From assembly GCA_021234535.1 (NCBI GenBank), contig CM037848.1, forward strand, positions 12,691,944-12,755,943: a DNA stretch of 64,000 nucleotides, written 5' to 3'. Source of the stretch: Stichopus chloronotus. Taxonomy: Eukaryota > Echinodermata > Holothuroidea > Aspidochirotida > Stichopodidae. The position numbers were made by a program, and so were the translations under genes. The notes under the pieces were generated by a model. It made no database searches. It was not told the origin of the DNA and worked only from the letters and a program-made list of their open reading frames with translations. Positions 48,494 to 59,959 of the stretch are shown in pieces (position 1 is the stretch's first letter; each line of letters starts with the position of its first letter).

Positions 48494-48894
48494 GTGAGTC
48501 ACGTAGTCTCCATGTCTTGTGTGAATCTAAACAGTGAAATCAAAGTAGAATGTTAAAGTAGAATATAATTTCAACATACATGAAATGCATTGCAAAATCA
48601 CCACAATGCGGACACCCAAATATTGGATTTTATCCTGTATATGCAAGGGGAGGTTTAAGGTTGGTATTTCTCCACCCACGTTTCTTTGCCCCCACCTCTT
48701 ACTGACCAACTGTGTGCGCCACAACACACCATGAATAGTTTCTCCCAAAGTGTCTTTGCCAAACTGTCCTCCCTTCCATCCCTCTTTGTAACCATTCAGT
48801 TAATAGCAGTGATTAATATTATCAAGTTTTCTCACACAATTGAATTTATTGGAGATGAGGGTTGTGACCCAGTGCAATTTTATCTTGGCTGCAG
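48494..48894. other. Intron
   Basis: 401 bp, phase 2, between the Ig and the helical module. Nothing else seen. Confidence 0.7.
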
Positions 48895-49069
48895 AGCTGA
48901 GGAGGTGAAAGTGCCTGAAACCGACGAAGAAATCTTCGAGATTTTGAAAGATGAGAAACCGGAGGATTATGAGAAGGTTCTTCGCAAACAGGGAGTCATA
49001 AGCTACAAGGCCATCAGACAAGCCATCCAAAAAGTTGAAAAAATGAAAGCAGAAGAGGCAGAAAAACTG
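48895..49069 (+). CDS. Exon 23: helical 'DYEKVL' linker module, copy 1
   Basis: Phase 2 start after GGCTGCAG, phase 0 end at AAACTG|GTAGGA, 58 residues. Contains DEEIFEILKDEKPEDYEKVL, then RKQGVISYKAIRQAI and a Lys/Glu-rich helix (KVEKMKAEEAEKL). Helix-forming with a central P-x-DYEKVL-x-x-x-G-(x)n-AI pattern. It resembles a short helical linker I remember from the proximal I-band of vertebrate titin, a similarity to be confirmed by alignment. Second copy at 54201-54384 with the same phases. Confidence 0.87.
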
Positions 49070-49287
49070 GTAGGAGATAACTACAAAGAGATGAAATGAA
49101 AATTTTTATGAAAGTTTTATAAAAGTTTTCCATGAAAATGTTACGTCAATGTTCATATAGATGAGTCCTCTTCGTGTTTGCCAATGTTATATATAATTAA
49201 GTAACAAGTACCACAGACATTTAGATGAAGTGTTTTAAATATAAATTTGGTTTACGTCTGAATCCATTTTTTTTTTTTGTCATTTAG

Positions 49288-49522
49288 AAACCTGGGGAGC
49301 CTGAAACTGTTCAGGCTGAGGCAATACCCACAGAGGAAGTTCCTTTTGAAATTTCACAAGCTCCAAAAGTAGAAACTGCTCTTGCTCCTGAAGTTGAGAA
49401 AGTACCCGAGGTACCACTTACAAAGAAAGACGAGACACCTGTTGAAGAGGCACCAGCACCTGTTGAGGAAAAAGTGCCCATAGACAAAGTACCCAAGATT
49501 GAAGTTCCCAAACCTGAGGAAG
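49288..49522 (+). CDS. Exon 24: PEVK-like spacer
   Basis: Phase 0 start after CATTTAG, phase 1 end at GAGGAAG|GTAAAG, 78 codons. Pro/Glu/Val/Lys/Ala-rich: KPGEPETVQAEAIPTEEVP, APEVEKVPEVPLTKKDETP, VEEKVPIDKVPKIEVPKPEE. It follows the helical module directly, as the shorter exon at 55614-55722 does in the second unit. Confidence 0.87.
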
Positions 49523-50933
49523 GTAAAGAATATCTTTTTTATTTTGGTTATCAAGAATGGTATCTTTGAAGGAGAAGCCACATTTGTCACAAATCAACTG
49601 TTACTTCACACGTACAACTGTTAACTTTGCTGTCGTGACTGTAGTCATACTGCAACAAATGACTAGAGTCTTCTCGACTGCAATTTATTAGTTGAAAGTA
49701 GCTCAGGTTATACCATCTTGAAGGTTCAAGAGAATATGTAAAATAGCTAGAGTTAATTACCCCTTATTGAAGATTGTTACACAGTGTATTTGAAGTAGCT
49801 AGAGTTAGCCCCTCCTTGACGGTATGTCATAAAAGTTTACATCTTCACCAGTTTAACACCCTCTAAAAGATATGTTACATGGTGAATTGAAGGAAGTTAC
49901 AGTTTACACAATCTTGAGCATATGTTGCACAGTGGGCTTAACGTAGCCAGAGTTAGCACCTTCTGGAAGGTATGTGATACAGTGTACTTAATTCTCAGTG
50001 TAAAACCTTCTTGAAGATACCTTACACTGAGTGCTGAAAGAAGCTAAAGTTTACACTTTCATGAAGACATATTACAAAGTGTACTGAGAGTAGCCAGAGT
50101 TAACGCCATCTTGAAGTTATATGTTACACTGTGTGCTTAAAGTAGCCAGAGTTCACACCTTCTTGAAGGTAATGTGCTACACCTTGTGCTTCAAGTAACC
50201 AGCGTTTACACCTTGTTGAAAGTATATGCTACACAATGTGCATAAAGTAGCCAGAGTTCGCACCTTCTTGAAGGTATATGTTACAACTTGTGCTTAAAGT
50301 AGCTAGTGCTTACAACATGTTGAAGGTACATTTCAAACTGTGTTCTTAAAGTTGTCAGAGTTTACACCTTCTTTAAGGTATATGTTACACCATGTGTATA
50401 AAGTAGCCAGAATTTACACCTTTTTGAAGGTATATGTTGCACCCTGTGCTTAAAGTAGCCAGAGTTTACACCTTTTCAAAGGTATTTTGCACTGCGTGCT
50501 TAAAACAACCAAAGGTCGTACTCTCTTGAAGGTATGTTGCACAGTGTGTTCAAAGTAGCCAGAGTTAACACGTTCTTGATGCTATTTGCTTAAAGTAACC
50601 ACAGAGTTCACATCTTCTCAAAGATTTGTTACACAGTGTACTGACTGTAGCCAGGTTTACACTTTGTATATAAACAGTGCACTTATCTGCAGCACAGTAT
50701 ATTGTATGCAGTGACAGGATATTCCTTTTACAGTCTTGCTGTGTATGTATCTCTTTACCTCCCAAGGGAAAAGGGTTGTGAACATTTTATCTTTGTCACA
50801 GCACAGTCATTGTTGGCCTTCTCCACTTCCCACCCCATCTTTGATGGTAAAATTCTTTCCTCAAGCCTACTGTACTCCCACTGTCTATCCCATCATTTAC
50901 AAGCATTTCTTCTGCGACTTTAAACTTTTACAG
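49523..50933. other. Intron, mostly a 52-bp minisatellite
   Basis: 1.41 kb. About 970 bp of it is the tandem repeat at 49690-50665. The rest is pyrimidine-rich and leads to a good acceptor. No coding signal accepted. Confidence 0.75.
49690..50665. repeat. Degenerate minisatellite, unit about 52 bp, roughly 18 copies
   Basis: Units carry AAAGTAGCCAGAGTTTACAC, then CTTCTTGAAGGTATATGTTA and CACTGTGTGCTT. The anchor GTAGCCAGAGTT recurs about every 52 bp (for example near 50090, 50143, 50196, 50248, 50301, 50350, 50403, 50453). The earliest copies are the most diverged. Confidence 0.9.
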
Positions 50934-51200
50934 CACCTGAGTTCACAGAGCCCTTAAAACCAGTACAATCAACAGAGTTGGAGCCGACAGAACTGGTGTG
51001 TGAGGTCAGTGATGAGTCTGTCCCTGTGAAATGGCTGAAAGCAGGAGAGGAGATACCTGAAGATGATGAAAGATACGAGTTCAAAGTCCAAGGGAGACGC
51101 CGCTCGCTGGTCATCAAGGATACTACTTTGGAGGATGCTGCTGAATATTCATGCGAATTGCCAGAAAAGGTGACGACTACTGCCCCAGTGACAGTGGAAG
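50934..51200 (+). CDS. Exon 25: Ig domain 14
   Basis: Phase 1 to phase 1, CTTTTACAG to GTGGAAG|GTGAGT, 89 codons. Signatures: PEFTEPLKPVQSTELEPTEL, VCEVSDESVPVKWLKAGEE, RRRSLVIKDTTLEDAAEYSC. Both Cys and Trp are present; the loop before the Trp is short (no G-x-P-x-P). This subtype is shared with most of the C-terminal Ig domains here and is typical of obscurin and titin I-band/proximal domains. Confidence 0.92.
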
Positions 51201-52368
51201 GTGAGTTGAAATTTTAAAGGAATTCTCCACTTACAACAGAACTTACCAAAATATATAAATCGTTTTACCGTTCTATCAGTTAAACATAATTATTTTGCCA
51301 GTGAAAGCTTCCTCAGATGTGAAATAATGCTTTGAAAGATGGACTGCAGTACGAGCCTAAAAATGTGTGGCATAGAACAGACAAAATACTGTTTTGCATC
51401 TGTTGCATTCTTTGTGTTTATGACAAGGTCTTGTGATTAAGAATACCTCATGAATGTCTGCATTCAGTAAGATACTTTTCGTGCAAGAACCCAGGGGACT
51501 GTTATTGAGGTGGACAGAAAATTTAATCACTGCTAATACATTTAGACCCACAAAATGAAGTGAAGATAAGTGTAATTGCCTCAAAGGTATTTCTGTCCTT
51601 TATTTGTCAGTTCCAGTTCAATGTTATTTACAGAGCAACATCATTTAAGTCAAATATTCCTTAAAAATCAGTTCACTCAGAACAATGCTTTGAAACATAG
51701 GTTTATATGCCGCTCCCTTATGAAGCTGTTTTGTTACTACATAAGAGTTCAGAGCAGTACCGCAACCCACAGTGTGAGATAAACATCAACAAGTTTGAGC
51801 CAGATTTGATGGCACTACTTCACAACTGAGTGATTTTACGAGCACCAGGCTCGTATTTCAAATATTTACTAAAGTTATTCAGTTTCCTAATTTTGTGATA
51901 TATTTCCTGAAAATAAGCACAATATTTGGATCTTTTTAGGAGAAGCATTGGTGGAGAATCCCTTGAAGTGTTTTGTGTGCAGAGCGATGTGTACTACTAG
52001 AAATAACATCATTAAAGACCAGAAATGATTTATCAAAAACGACAACCCAAAAAGAGAGATTTTTTTTGTAATAAAAGTGGTTAGAGTGTGTTGGGATAAT
52101 AAGCTGCTAGGAAGCTAAATACAGACAATCAGGACAAACAGAAACCAACATTTGTGAAGCTATGTTTTTTTAATTTTGGTAGAACACCCTATAAAGTTAA
52201 TGCTTTCTTAGAATTGTGGGTTTGGTTGCCTGGTTCACAAAACAGTGACAAAAACTGCCTCCGTTTTAGTAATGATTCCAGACATTTCCAAATGCAAGTC
52301 ACAGGGGTGGACCATGTTCCTCAACATCCCTTGCAATGATTTGCCGATGGTCACTTCTTGATTTGTAG
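51201..52368. other. Intron, nothing recognised
   Basis: 1.17 kb without exon-like signals or clear repeats. Confidence 0.7.
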
Positions 52369-52629
52369 AAGGACCAATTTCTCGCATCCCTGATAAAGAG
52401 GTAGAGGAACAGGAAGTGGTCGTATTCGAGTGCACCCTCAAGGATGCAGACGGCATGACGACTTGGTTCAAAGACGGTAAGAAGATCAAATTTTCAGACC
52501 TCCACTACAGACAAATCGAAGAGGGTCCTGTGAGGAAACTCATCGTCAAGAAAGCAGACAAGAAGGACGAAGGGGAGTATAAGGTGAAGGTGGGAAAGAA
52601 AGAAGTTACAGCAAAGTTGAAGGTGAAAG
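52369..52629 (+). CDS. Exon 26: Ig domain 15
   Basis: Phase 1 to phase 1, ATTTGTAG to GTGAAAG|GTAAGC, 87 codons. Signatures: ISRIPDKEVEEQEVVVFEC, DGMTTWFKDGKKIK, VRKLIVKKADKKDEGEYKVK. The B-strand Cys and Trp are present, the F-strand Cys is Lys or Val. Notably basic compared with its neighbours. Compact short-loop Ig subtype. Confidence 0.92.
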
Positions 52630-53097
52630 GTAAGCGGCAAAATTTTAAGCTTAAATGATGATGGGAATGTCATCTTCCATATTATAGTTTTGTTTTTCCA
52701 AGGAGACCTTTTTTTAGTGGAAGAAATAAAAAACTTTTGCTGCAAATTAGTTGTTTAAAATAACTGTTAAGGGGGGGCTTACTCCCAAATTAGGCTTGGG
52801 GGTGAAGAAATGAGGACAGAAGCCACAACTACTTCTGGTGGGTGAAACTGAGGAGGATCTTTGTGGTTATAAAGGAGAGACTCAGTTTTATGTAGAACAG
52901 GGCCTGTTGTTTTCCTTCTATTCTTTGCAAAATTTTCTCTATTCTTTTAAAGTTTCTTTTTAATCTTTTACTCCGTTGACGGAGTTGTAAAAGTCCAGAT
53001 ATTAAGGAACATCAATCAATTTTATGTAATGAAGTGTGCATGTACAAATTCTAATAACTTCTTGGATACAATATTCTCCACTTTCTGTCCTCCACAG
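52630..53097. other. Intron, nothing recognised
   Basis: 468 bp. A short complementary CTCCGTTGAC / GGAGTT segment near 52971 is the only structure noticed. Confidence 0.7.
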
Positions 53098-53430
53098 AAC
53101 CGCTCAAGATTTTAGAAGGACCATCCCCAGTCTCTGTCAAGGAAGGCCAAGAGGCTACTTTCACTTGCACTCTCTCTGAGGATGCTACAAACTTGGAGGT
53201 CACCTGGTTCAAGAGAGGAGAGCCAATCACGGCAGATGAAAGACACGAACCTGTTGTTGAAGCCACCGTCTTGAAGCTAATTATTCATGAGACCACCTTG
53301 GAGGATACTGATGAATATTCAGTGAAAGTGAAGCAACTCACTGGCAAAGCTCCTTTGGAGGTGAAACCTTTAGTCGAATTAGAAAAACCATATTTTATCA
53401 CCAAACCGAAGAAGGTCGACATCGATGAAG
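53098..53430 (+). CDS. Exon 27: Ig domain 16 and A strand of Ig domain 17
   Basis: Phase 1 to phase 1, CTCCACAG to GATGAAG|GTAGGT, 111 codons. The complete Ig has ILEGPSPVSVKEGQEATFTC, NLEVTWFKRGEPITADERH and TTLEDTDEYSVKVKQLTG (no F-strand Cys). It continues without intron into KPYFITKPKKVDIDE, the first strand of the next Ig, split at E|G exactly as at 47465/48208. Confidence 0.92.
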
Positions 53431-53672
53431 GTAGGTTTGTCTTTTGATGGTACTACATGCCATTGTCCACATACAGCATTGTAAATTATGCATGGCATTT
53501 TCTTTTTCACTATAAATTCTGCAAAAAGAATCTGATAGAAATGGTTGTCATTTGTCAAACAACAACTTAGTTGTGTCTCTAGTACTGTCTAGTATGCAGC
53601 CACTTTACAGTATGCACAGGTGAATGGATTCAATTCTACTATTAACAACAATTTGTTCATGTTTTGTCCAAG

Positions 53673-53949
53673 GTATGACAGCAACATTCACTTTCACCTG
53701 TGGTGGCAATCCGTACCCGACCATCCAGTGGTTCAAAGGACCGAAGGAGATGACGGACGATGATAATCACACCATCTTGTTCGATGAAAATACTAAGGAA
53801 CACACCTTCATCATACACTCAGCTTTACCAGAAGATGCTGGGAAGTATGAAGTGGTGCTGACGAACACAGTCGGTGTCACAAAGCAAGCGGTCTCTCTAA
53901 TGGTGCAAGCTAAACCCGAGGAGGAAGTCAAGTACAAAAAGAAACTGAG
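53673..53949 (+). CDS. Exon 28: main part of Ig domain 17
   Basis: Phase 1 start after TCCAAG, phase 2 end at CTGAG|GTGAAT. Signatures: MTATFTFTCGGNPYPTIQWF, TKEHTFIIHSALPEDAGKY, EVVLTNTVGVTKQAVSLMV, tail KPEEEVKYKKKLR. Paralogue of the Ig at 48208-48493 with identical intron phases. The domain retains the B-strand Cys and the Trp. Confidence 0.92.
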
Positions 53950-54200
53950 GTGAATGATAAATTCTGGCAATGACCGGTAAACTTAAAGTGATCTCTTTCG
54001 GTATATAAAAGAAGAGATAGGATGCATGACACTCATATAGCTCGTATACTGTAGCTTCCTTTCAGGAATTCCCTCATCATATAAAGGAGACTTGTAGATG
54101 TTGAGAAATAAACAGCTAACTTTAAAGTGTTTGAAAAATCTGCAGTAGTATTTTGATTAACTTGATAAACGTGAATAACCTTTTCTGGTCAATTTTGCAG

Positions 54201-54384
54201 ACATTCAATCACCGAACAGTCACCAGAAGTAGCAGAGGAGATAGATATTTTTGCCCTATTGGAAGGAGTGGAACCCAAAGACTACGAAAAAGTTCTAATG
54301 GAACATGGCATCTATGATTTTAGAGCCATTTTGAAACATCTGGAAATGATGAAACAGAAAGCTGAGGGGGAAGAAGAAGTTGCA
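54201..54384 (+). CDS. Exon 29: helical 'DYEKVL' linker module, copy 2
   Basis: Phase 2 start after TTTTGCAG, phase 0 end at GTTGCA|GTAAGA, 61 residues. Contains EEIDIFALLEGVEPKDYEKV then LMEHGIYDFRAILKHLEMM, and a Lys/Glu tail. It matches copy 1 at I-F-x-L(L/K)-(x)n-P-x-DYEKVL-(x)n-G-I-x-x-(F/Y)-(R/K)-AI. The G-I-x-DFRAIL stretch is the part most like the titin I-band linker I recall. Confidence 0.88.
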
Positions 54385-55613
54385 GTAAGAGCTTAAAGAT
54401 AAATCATCCACTGGCCTTCAACCCCCCCCCCCCCTCTCTACACTCACCCTTCCCTTTTCTCCACATGACATCATTCCTTCTTCAACCCATCGTATCTCCC
54501 CAAAATATGATCTCCCAAATGATGTGTCAATAGAAAACAAATCAAAGTCAGTTTTTTGTAGTAAGATCATTCACATCCTGAAATGTTTGTAAAACCTAGT
54601 TTAGAGTCAGCCTTTCATCTCTTCAGCACTTCCCCTTACCTCCATTCTCCCTCCCCCACCCCCCTTGACACTCTTTAACTTCCCACAGATGGCAGCCTCA
54701 CCATTATAGTTTTGCTCATGCCTTGTGCTGACCTGGGCTATTATGCTAAAACTGAATTTACATGTAATTAAATCTCTCTGAGATATTTTGAAGATGAAGC
54801 ATTTTGCATTTGCTTTCAATAGACACTGTAAACTGGGTACAGGGTTCATTCCTTGAAGATGGAGAGAGACCATTTTAAAAGAGGGCTTGCTTCACTCAGA
54901 AGTTGCAGATTGAAACCCTGAATCACAAACCATTGAAGTTGTGTTTATTTCTATCACCGTTGTTTGAGATATGGCTATCTAAAGTTGATGAAAATGCAAA
55001 ACAGATGATGATATGGAGTATTTCTCATTGCCATTATTTCTTTTGTTAATGCCTTTTGTTAAGCCTAAATTTGTTGTCTCTTCATTACTTTAATTACTGA
55101 CTGGGTTCATATTGGTAAGTGGTATCAATGTTTCCAAGGAACGCAATACTTGCTTTAAAAATACAACCCTCTGCTCTTACAAAATTCTCAGTTGTCACAG
55201 TGGAGGTTAAGTAAACAAATTTGGTAAATAAGGCATGTAATGTGAGTCCTTCTCTGGATGTTACAAATTAATTTGCATATTTGATTTACATTTATTCATG
55301 AAGCAAATTGTGAAACAGAAATATGTTTGTAAGATGTTCAGCGTTTGATAGAGATTGTGGCTATTTTCAACATTTCTAATGGTTAGTTGGGTCAATAGTC
55401 AAAACCTTGTTTTTCATGGCACATGCGCTTAAGCTTTATACATGTATGTTCAAAATGAGAGAAGTTCGTTGACCTTCTGCCTTACATGGAAAAGTAATTA
55501 TACCACATTTACTTCATGCTAATGTTTTGGTGGTGTTGGACAAGCTTACAATGAAAGTTCAATTAATATTTTTTTTCATTTCATAATGATGCTTGCCTTA
55601 TGTTTACCAACAG
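54385..55613. other. Intron carrying a dispersed repeat
   Basis: 1.23 kb with a poly-C run at about 54422-54434 and the dispersed repeat copy at 54860-55205. No coding signal. Confidence 0.65.
54860..55205. repeat. Dispersed repeat, copy 2
   Basis: Ordered similarity to 32805-33125 (AGTTGCAGA, GATGAAAAT, TATTTCTTTTG, GGTATCAAT, TTCTCAGTTGTC). Non-coding. Confidence 0.65.
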
Positions 55614-55722
55614 CCTCTGGAAACCATTGAAGAGGTTGAACCTCTCCAGGAGAGGGCTACCACATCCATCCTTGAGAGTGCAGCGGCACCAAAGGTGCAG
55701 GGGAGGGGGCTGATGCAGCCAG
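55614..55722 (+). CDS. Exon 30: short acidic spacer after the helical module
   Basis: Phase 0 start after CCAACAG, phase 1 end at CAGCCAG|GTAAAG, 36 residues: PLETIEEVEPLQERATTSIL and then ESAAAPKVQGRGLMQP. Position and phases match the 78-residue spacer at 49288-49522 in the first unit, but the sequence is shorter and less PEVK-like. Supported by phase, splice sites and unit symmetry. Confidence 0.8.
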
Positions 55723-57453
55723 GTAAAGTACTACATCTTCTTTGGCTTTTCCCTTGCCCTAATCATTCACTTTACAACAAATTATGTAAGCAGTTGATTC
55801 ACCGTCTCAAGTCAGCTTTCTGTATTAGATTCTTTGGTGAACAGTTGGTAGTATCTCAAAGGATTCCGAAATAATTGTAATCACCGAGAAACATCTATTA
55901 TTGAGTAGTTGCAGTTGTGAATGGGAATCGTAACAAACGATACAAGTGTTTTCAATCCAGGCTTGGTCAACTTTTTCTGGTATTTAGAATCTAAGACAAG
56001 CAGGCATTGGAAAACATATGCCTTCTCCATTGCTTTGCCTTTGTCCTGAATTTGATTGCAAAAAATTGATTTGTAACATTACTGGGATAGGAGGCAGAGA
56101 CTTTGCACTTCTAGTCCATTGGAATAATACAGTACTCTCTTGGTACAGTTGTGAAATTCTTTTCCGGTAACATCACTTCAACGTTACTTGCTAAGAATTT
56201 AGAAAAAAAGGTTATGAATCACCACAAAATCCCTTTAATGACATGTGAATTTTTTTTTCAAGTTTCATTATACAAATGAAAAAATCCAAATTTTTAATTT
56301 GATGAAACACATTAATAATTTGATTAAAAAACTTAGTAGTTTGATCAATCAAATGATTATTTTTAATTTGATCAGAGAACTTCATAGTTTGATATATAAA
56401 CAACTTAATAATTAAAATTGATCAAATTATTAATTTGGTAAAGCAAATTAAAGAAAACATTTATCGTGGCCCTGATGGGCTTTCGTAGGTCACAATTGTG
56501 AATGTTTGCAAAATTGTGGACACTCCTGATGTGAGGGGCCCAGAAATGTGGTGTGTCAGGGGCACATGCCCCTGTTTGCCCACTCTTAATCCACTAGTGC
56601 TGACCATTCATTACAGGCTTTGTACATACTTTCGTATGCTCTTCTCAATTGATTCCTTTGACTCTATCCATCTACGCTTATCTTCGCTTTCTCTGTTTTG
56701 CTGACTTTCTATCACAATTCTCATTCTCTTATGAACTGAACTGTATTCTCTGAATGCATGCACTCTTTGCTGAGTTTTCTCACCTCCTCACTCTCCATAG
56801 GGTTTAACTCTCCTTCCCCTCCCCCCATCCCCAACACCTGTGGTCTTCCATCTCACTTATTGCTCAATTATACTGCAGTGGTGTGGAATATTTTTGGATT
56901 GCAACACATCCCGTCAGAAGGCAACAATACCAACCGAAGTTGCATCCAGGCCACAAACGATGGAATTGATGTCCTGTCCCTCAGTCCCTGACGGTTTGGT
57001 CCTTTGCATGGTCCCATTTTTGTTTATCCATCTTTTCTGCCGGTTGATTGCAGTGGTTCACCATCCTCACAGCACCAATATTGACACCAAGTAGACACCC
57101 AAAAATTGACACCCAATGCTTGGAGCATCACCATCATCATATGCAGTCACTTTGCACAACGATATAATATTTCCCAAGCACGGTGGTGACGTGTACCTTT
57201 GGTAGATTTTCCCACCTCATCTACAGAACGCTGACTGGCAGCGGAATCATATGCCCGACCATCTCCAGACAACCCCATGTACCGTGAAAGCTTGTTTGGA
57301 GTGTCATATTTACCCTACACTTTGAAAAGAAGTGGCGTGCTAGATTACACCAGCATTGCACAAAGGATCCCTGCATCAACAAATGGAAAAGCAGTATTAC
57401 CCAAACCCAAGAATTTTAAAAAAATGTACAACAAATTCACAAATCCTCAACAG
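55723..57453. other. Intron, AT-rich tandem segment and an exon-like stretch
   Basis: 1.73 kb. Around 56270-56440 there are several short AATTTGATNAA units (AT-rich, partly palindromic). An exon-like segment at 56875-56997 was rejected on phase. Nothing else recognised. Confidence 0.6.
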
Positions 57454-57735
57454 CTCCTTCAACCGAGTTTACCCAAGAGCTCCACGAAGTCCCCAGAACC
57501 TCAGCCGATGAGATTGAACTCTCATTTGAAACGTCAACACCAGTCCAGCCCACGTGGTTCCGTGATAGAGAAAAGCTCCTGACCTGTCCAAAATACGAGA
57601 TGCTCTCAGATGCAGATGGCAAGAAACACTCTCTGGTGATCAAAGGGGTGACAGAAGATGACCACGCTGTCTACACCGTAGAGGCAGAAACTCCGGAAGG
57701 AGAAGTCATTACTTCTTCTCGTGTCGTCCCGACAG
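57454..57735 (+). CDS. Exon 31: Ig domain 18
   Basis: Phase 1 to phase 1, CTCAACAG to CCGACAG|GTAGTC, 94 codons with no stop in this frame. Signatures: STEFTQELHEVPRTSADEIE, TPVQPTWFRDREKLL, KHSLVIKGVTEDDHAVYTVE, closing SSRVVPT. The Trp and Tyr are present, both core Cys are absent. Other frames over this region are also partly open, so this exon is easily missed. Length (282 bp) equals that of the five tandem Ig exons downstream. Confidence 0.88.
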
Positions 57736-59118
57736 GTAGTCCTGATAAAACCATCTGAGGAAGCATTTAAACAGAGCCCTCTCTCTCCCACCCCACCCCC
57801 TCCCCCAAAATATTGTTTATATATTCACCATTTCATCATGTTATCATTTAGCTAAATTTTGCAAATCTCATTTTTTTACATTTCATTCCCAGACTTTAAA
57901 TTGCATTTACTGTCATCACACCCTCTTTTTTTTCTTCTGTTGTTCCAAAATACATTTCCTTCTACTCCATATAATCTTCCAAAATGGTTTGCACGCTCTC
58001 TTTTCTAAGAGGCCTTGTTCTTTCTGTTATATTATTTCTGCTCTTCTATGCAAGCACTCATTCCTGTCGTCATTTCTGTTTTGTATTTCTCAACTTTTTT
58101 TCTCTGTTAACATGCAAAGACAAATTGAAATTATTTCAGAAGAATGGAATTGTCACAATATTCTGTTTGAATCTACCTCTAATGACACAGTTACCTCAAA
58201 AGTTTTGATATCTTGTACCCAGACTTAGCATGCTAACACTGTCAGAATATTTGTCTTAATACCTTTATGACTTGTTGCATGTTATGGCGATGAAGGAAAA
58301 CGCACTTTTTCTACCATTCAGTACATAATCACAGAAAGTCATTAATGTAATGAAACAGCATGCCATCCTTGTCTGTAGTCACAGAGCATTTTATGGATAT
58401 GTGACAGAAATAATTTTTTGTAGTCACAGGAAACTTGAATGGGTATAGTATGCTAAGATTGGGCCCAGTAAAGTACATCTATTTTTGTAATCTTCCTATC
58501 CATCAGCTACTAGTACCTTTTACCCATAAATTTACCTTAAAACGTCTTTCATTGCAGTTTTTTATCTACATTTGACTGTATGTTACAGTAATACTTGCTT
58601 GTAAATTTGATTATGGTAGGAAGAAATCCAAAAGTATCCACATTCAATATTTCCTGTGTTGTACATAAAATAAATAGTCCTGCTAAAGATTCGTATTTTC
58701 TACTTTACTGCCCTGCACAGTCTTTCATTTTTTTTCTTCAGAATTCCACTTTTGTCTCACCTAACCATTCCAGTAAACTATGTTTTCAATAAAAGTTCAA
58801 CATCCCTTGTATTGACAAATCTTCAACTTAGATATCAGATGTGTGACAATGTTTTCTGTAACATTATTTGCCAAAGATGAGTTGGTTGTTCTAATAGAAA
58901 ATATTGAATTTCACTTTATCAAGTTTTCATTCTTTTGCAATCACTTTTGATTCTCCTGTGGCTCTGGTTTTGTAGTCCAGTTTGTTTATCACTCGAAGGA
59001 CTGTATAGAAACATGTTTCCTCACCTTTTGTGGAAGCATATCCCTGTGCAGACAGATTAAATGTTTGCTGTCATGAATTTTGCTCAGATATTAACTAAAA
59101 TCTTTAACTTTGTCACAG
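57736..59118. other. Intron, nothing recognised
   Basis: 1.38 kb, AT-rich with T- and C-rich stretches at the start. No coding or repeat signal. Confidence 0.65.
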
Positions 59119-59394
59119 AAGAGAAACCAGAGTTCAGGGAAGCTCTGTCTGATCTAGTGATTCCAGAAGACAAGCCCGCAGAGTTTGTCTGCGACTTGTC
59201 GAAACCAGACGTGGATGAAAAGGACATCAAATGGTTCAAAGGTGACAGGGAGATCAAACCAAGTGATAAATTTGTCATCAAAAAGAAGGGCAGAAAACTT
59301 TCCCTCATCGTACAAGATGTGGATGCTGATGATGCTGGTGAATACACAGTCAAGGTCAAGGACACAGAATCCAAGGCTGTACTCAAAGTAGAAG
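59119..59394 (+). CDS. Exon 32: Ig domain 19
   Basis: Phase 1 to phase 1, TGTCACAG to GTAGAAG|GTAGTG, 92 codons. Signatures: PEFREALSDLVIPEDKPAEF, VCDLSKPDVDEKDIKWFKGD, KGRKLSLIVQDVDADDAGEY. The B-strand Cys and Trp are present. Clearly related to, but outside, the tandem series that begins 283 bp downstream; it is likely the ancestral-type neighbour. Confidence 0.93.
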
Positions 59395-59677
59395 GTAGTG
59401 TAACCATAGAAACTGGCAGTAACTGTCAAGGAAGGATAATCTAAAATCTAATTTTCAGCACAGTTTACTAACTCATCTGTTGTTTGTCTGCATTAAAACA
59501 CTTTTGTACATGACTGAGAAATGCCACCCAAGACAAGAGGTTATGCATAGAACATCAGTTGCTTTTGGTGATACTTGCAGCATTGACCATCCTCTTGGTT
59601 TGGTGTTGTAAACTGGCCTGGAAAGGAAACACAACTTTTAGTAAATTAACTGTTGCCATACTTTGTCACATTTCCAG

Positions 59678-59959
59678 AAAAACCAGTGGAATTTACTTCG
59701 CCTCTGGAAGATGCCAAGATACCAGAGGATACCCCAGAAGTGACCTTAGAATGTGAGGTCAACAAAGATAAACCAGAGGTCACAGAAGTTGTCTGGAAAA
59801 AAGACAAAGATACCTTGTCTCCAGATGATGAAAAATATGTGATCAAGAAAGATGGGAGAAGACACTCACTGACAATCAAAGACATTAAACCAGAAGATGC
59901 AGGTGAATACACGTGTGCTGTCGGAGACAAAGAAACAGCTGCGAAGGTCACGGTGGAAG
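59678..59959 (+). CDS. Exon 33: Ig domain 20 (tandem series, copy 1)
   Basis: Phase 1 to phase 1, 94 codons, TTTCCAG to GTGGAAG|GTAGGT. Signatures: PVEFTSPLEDAKIPEDTPEV, TLECEVNKDKPEV, VVWKKDKDTLSPDDEKYVIK, KPEDAGEYTCAVGDKETAAK. Canonical Cys pair and Trp. It is the most diverged of five copies (VEFTSPLEDAKIP versus LEFTTPLEDKEVP in the others), so it is probably the oldest member or has escaped conversion. Confidence 0.94.

Noticed and set aside
56875..56997. Possible exon after TATACTGCAG ending at CCTGACG|GTTTGG
   Set aside because: The only frame open to the donor starts in phase 0, whereas the upstream exon ends in phase 1. The other frames contain stops, and there is no domain signature.
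57277..57582. Open frame starting with an ATG, overlapping the Ig exon at 57454
   Set aside because: The peptide has no recognisable domain. The shifted frame from 57454 encodes a clear Ig with correct splice sites and phases, so this frame is a chance overlap.
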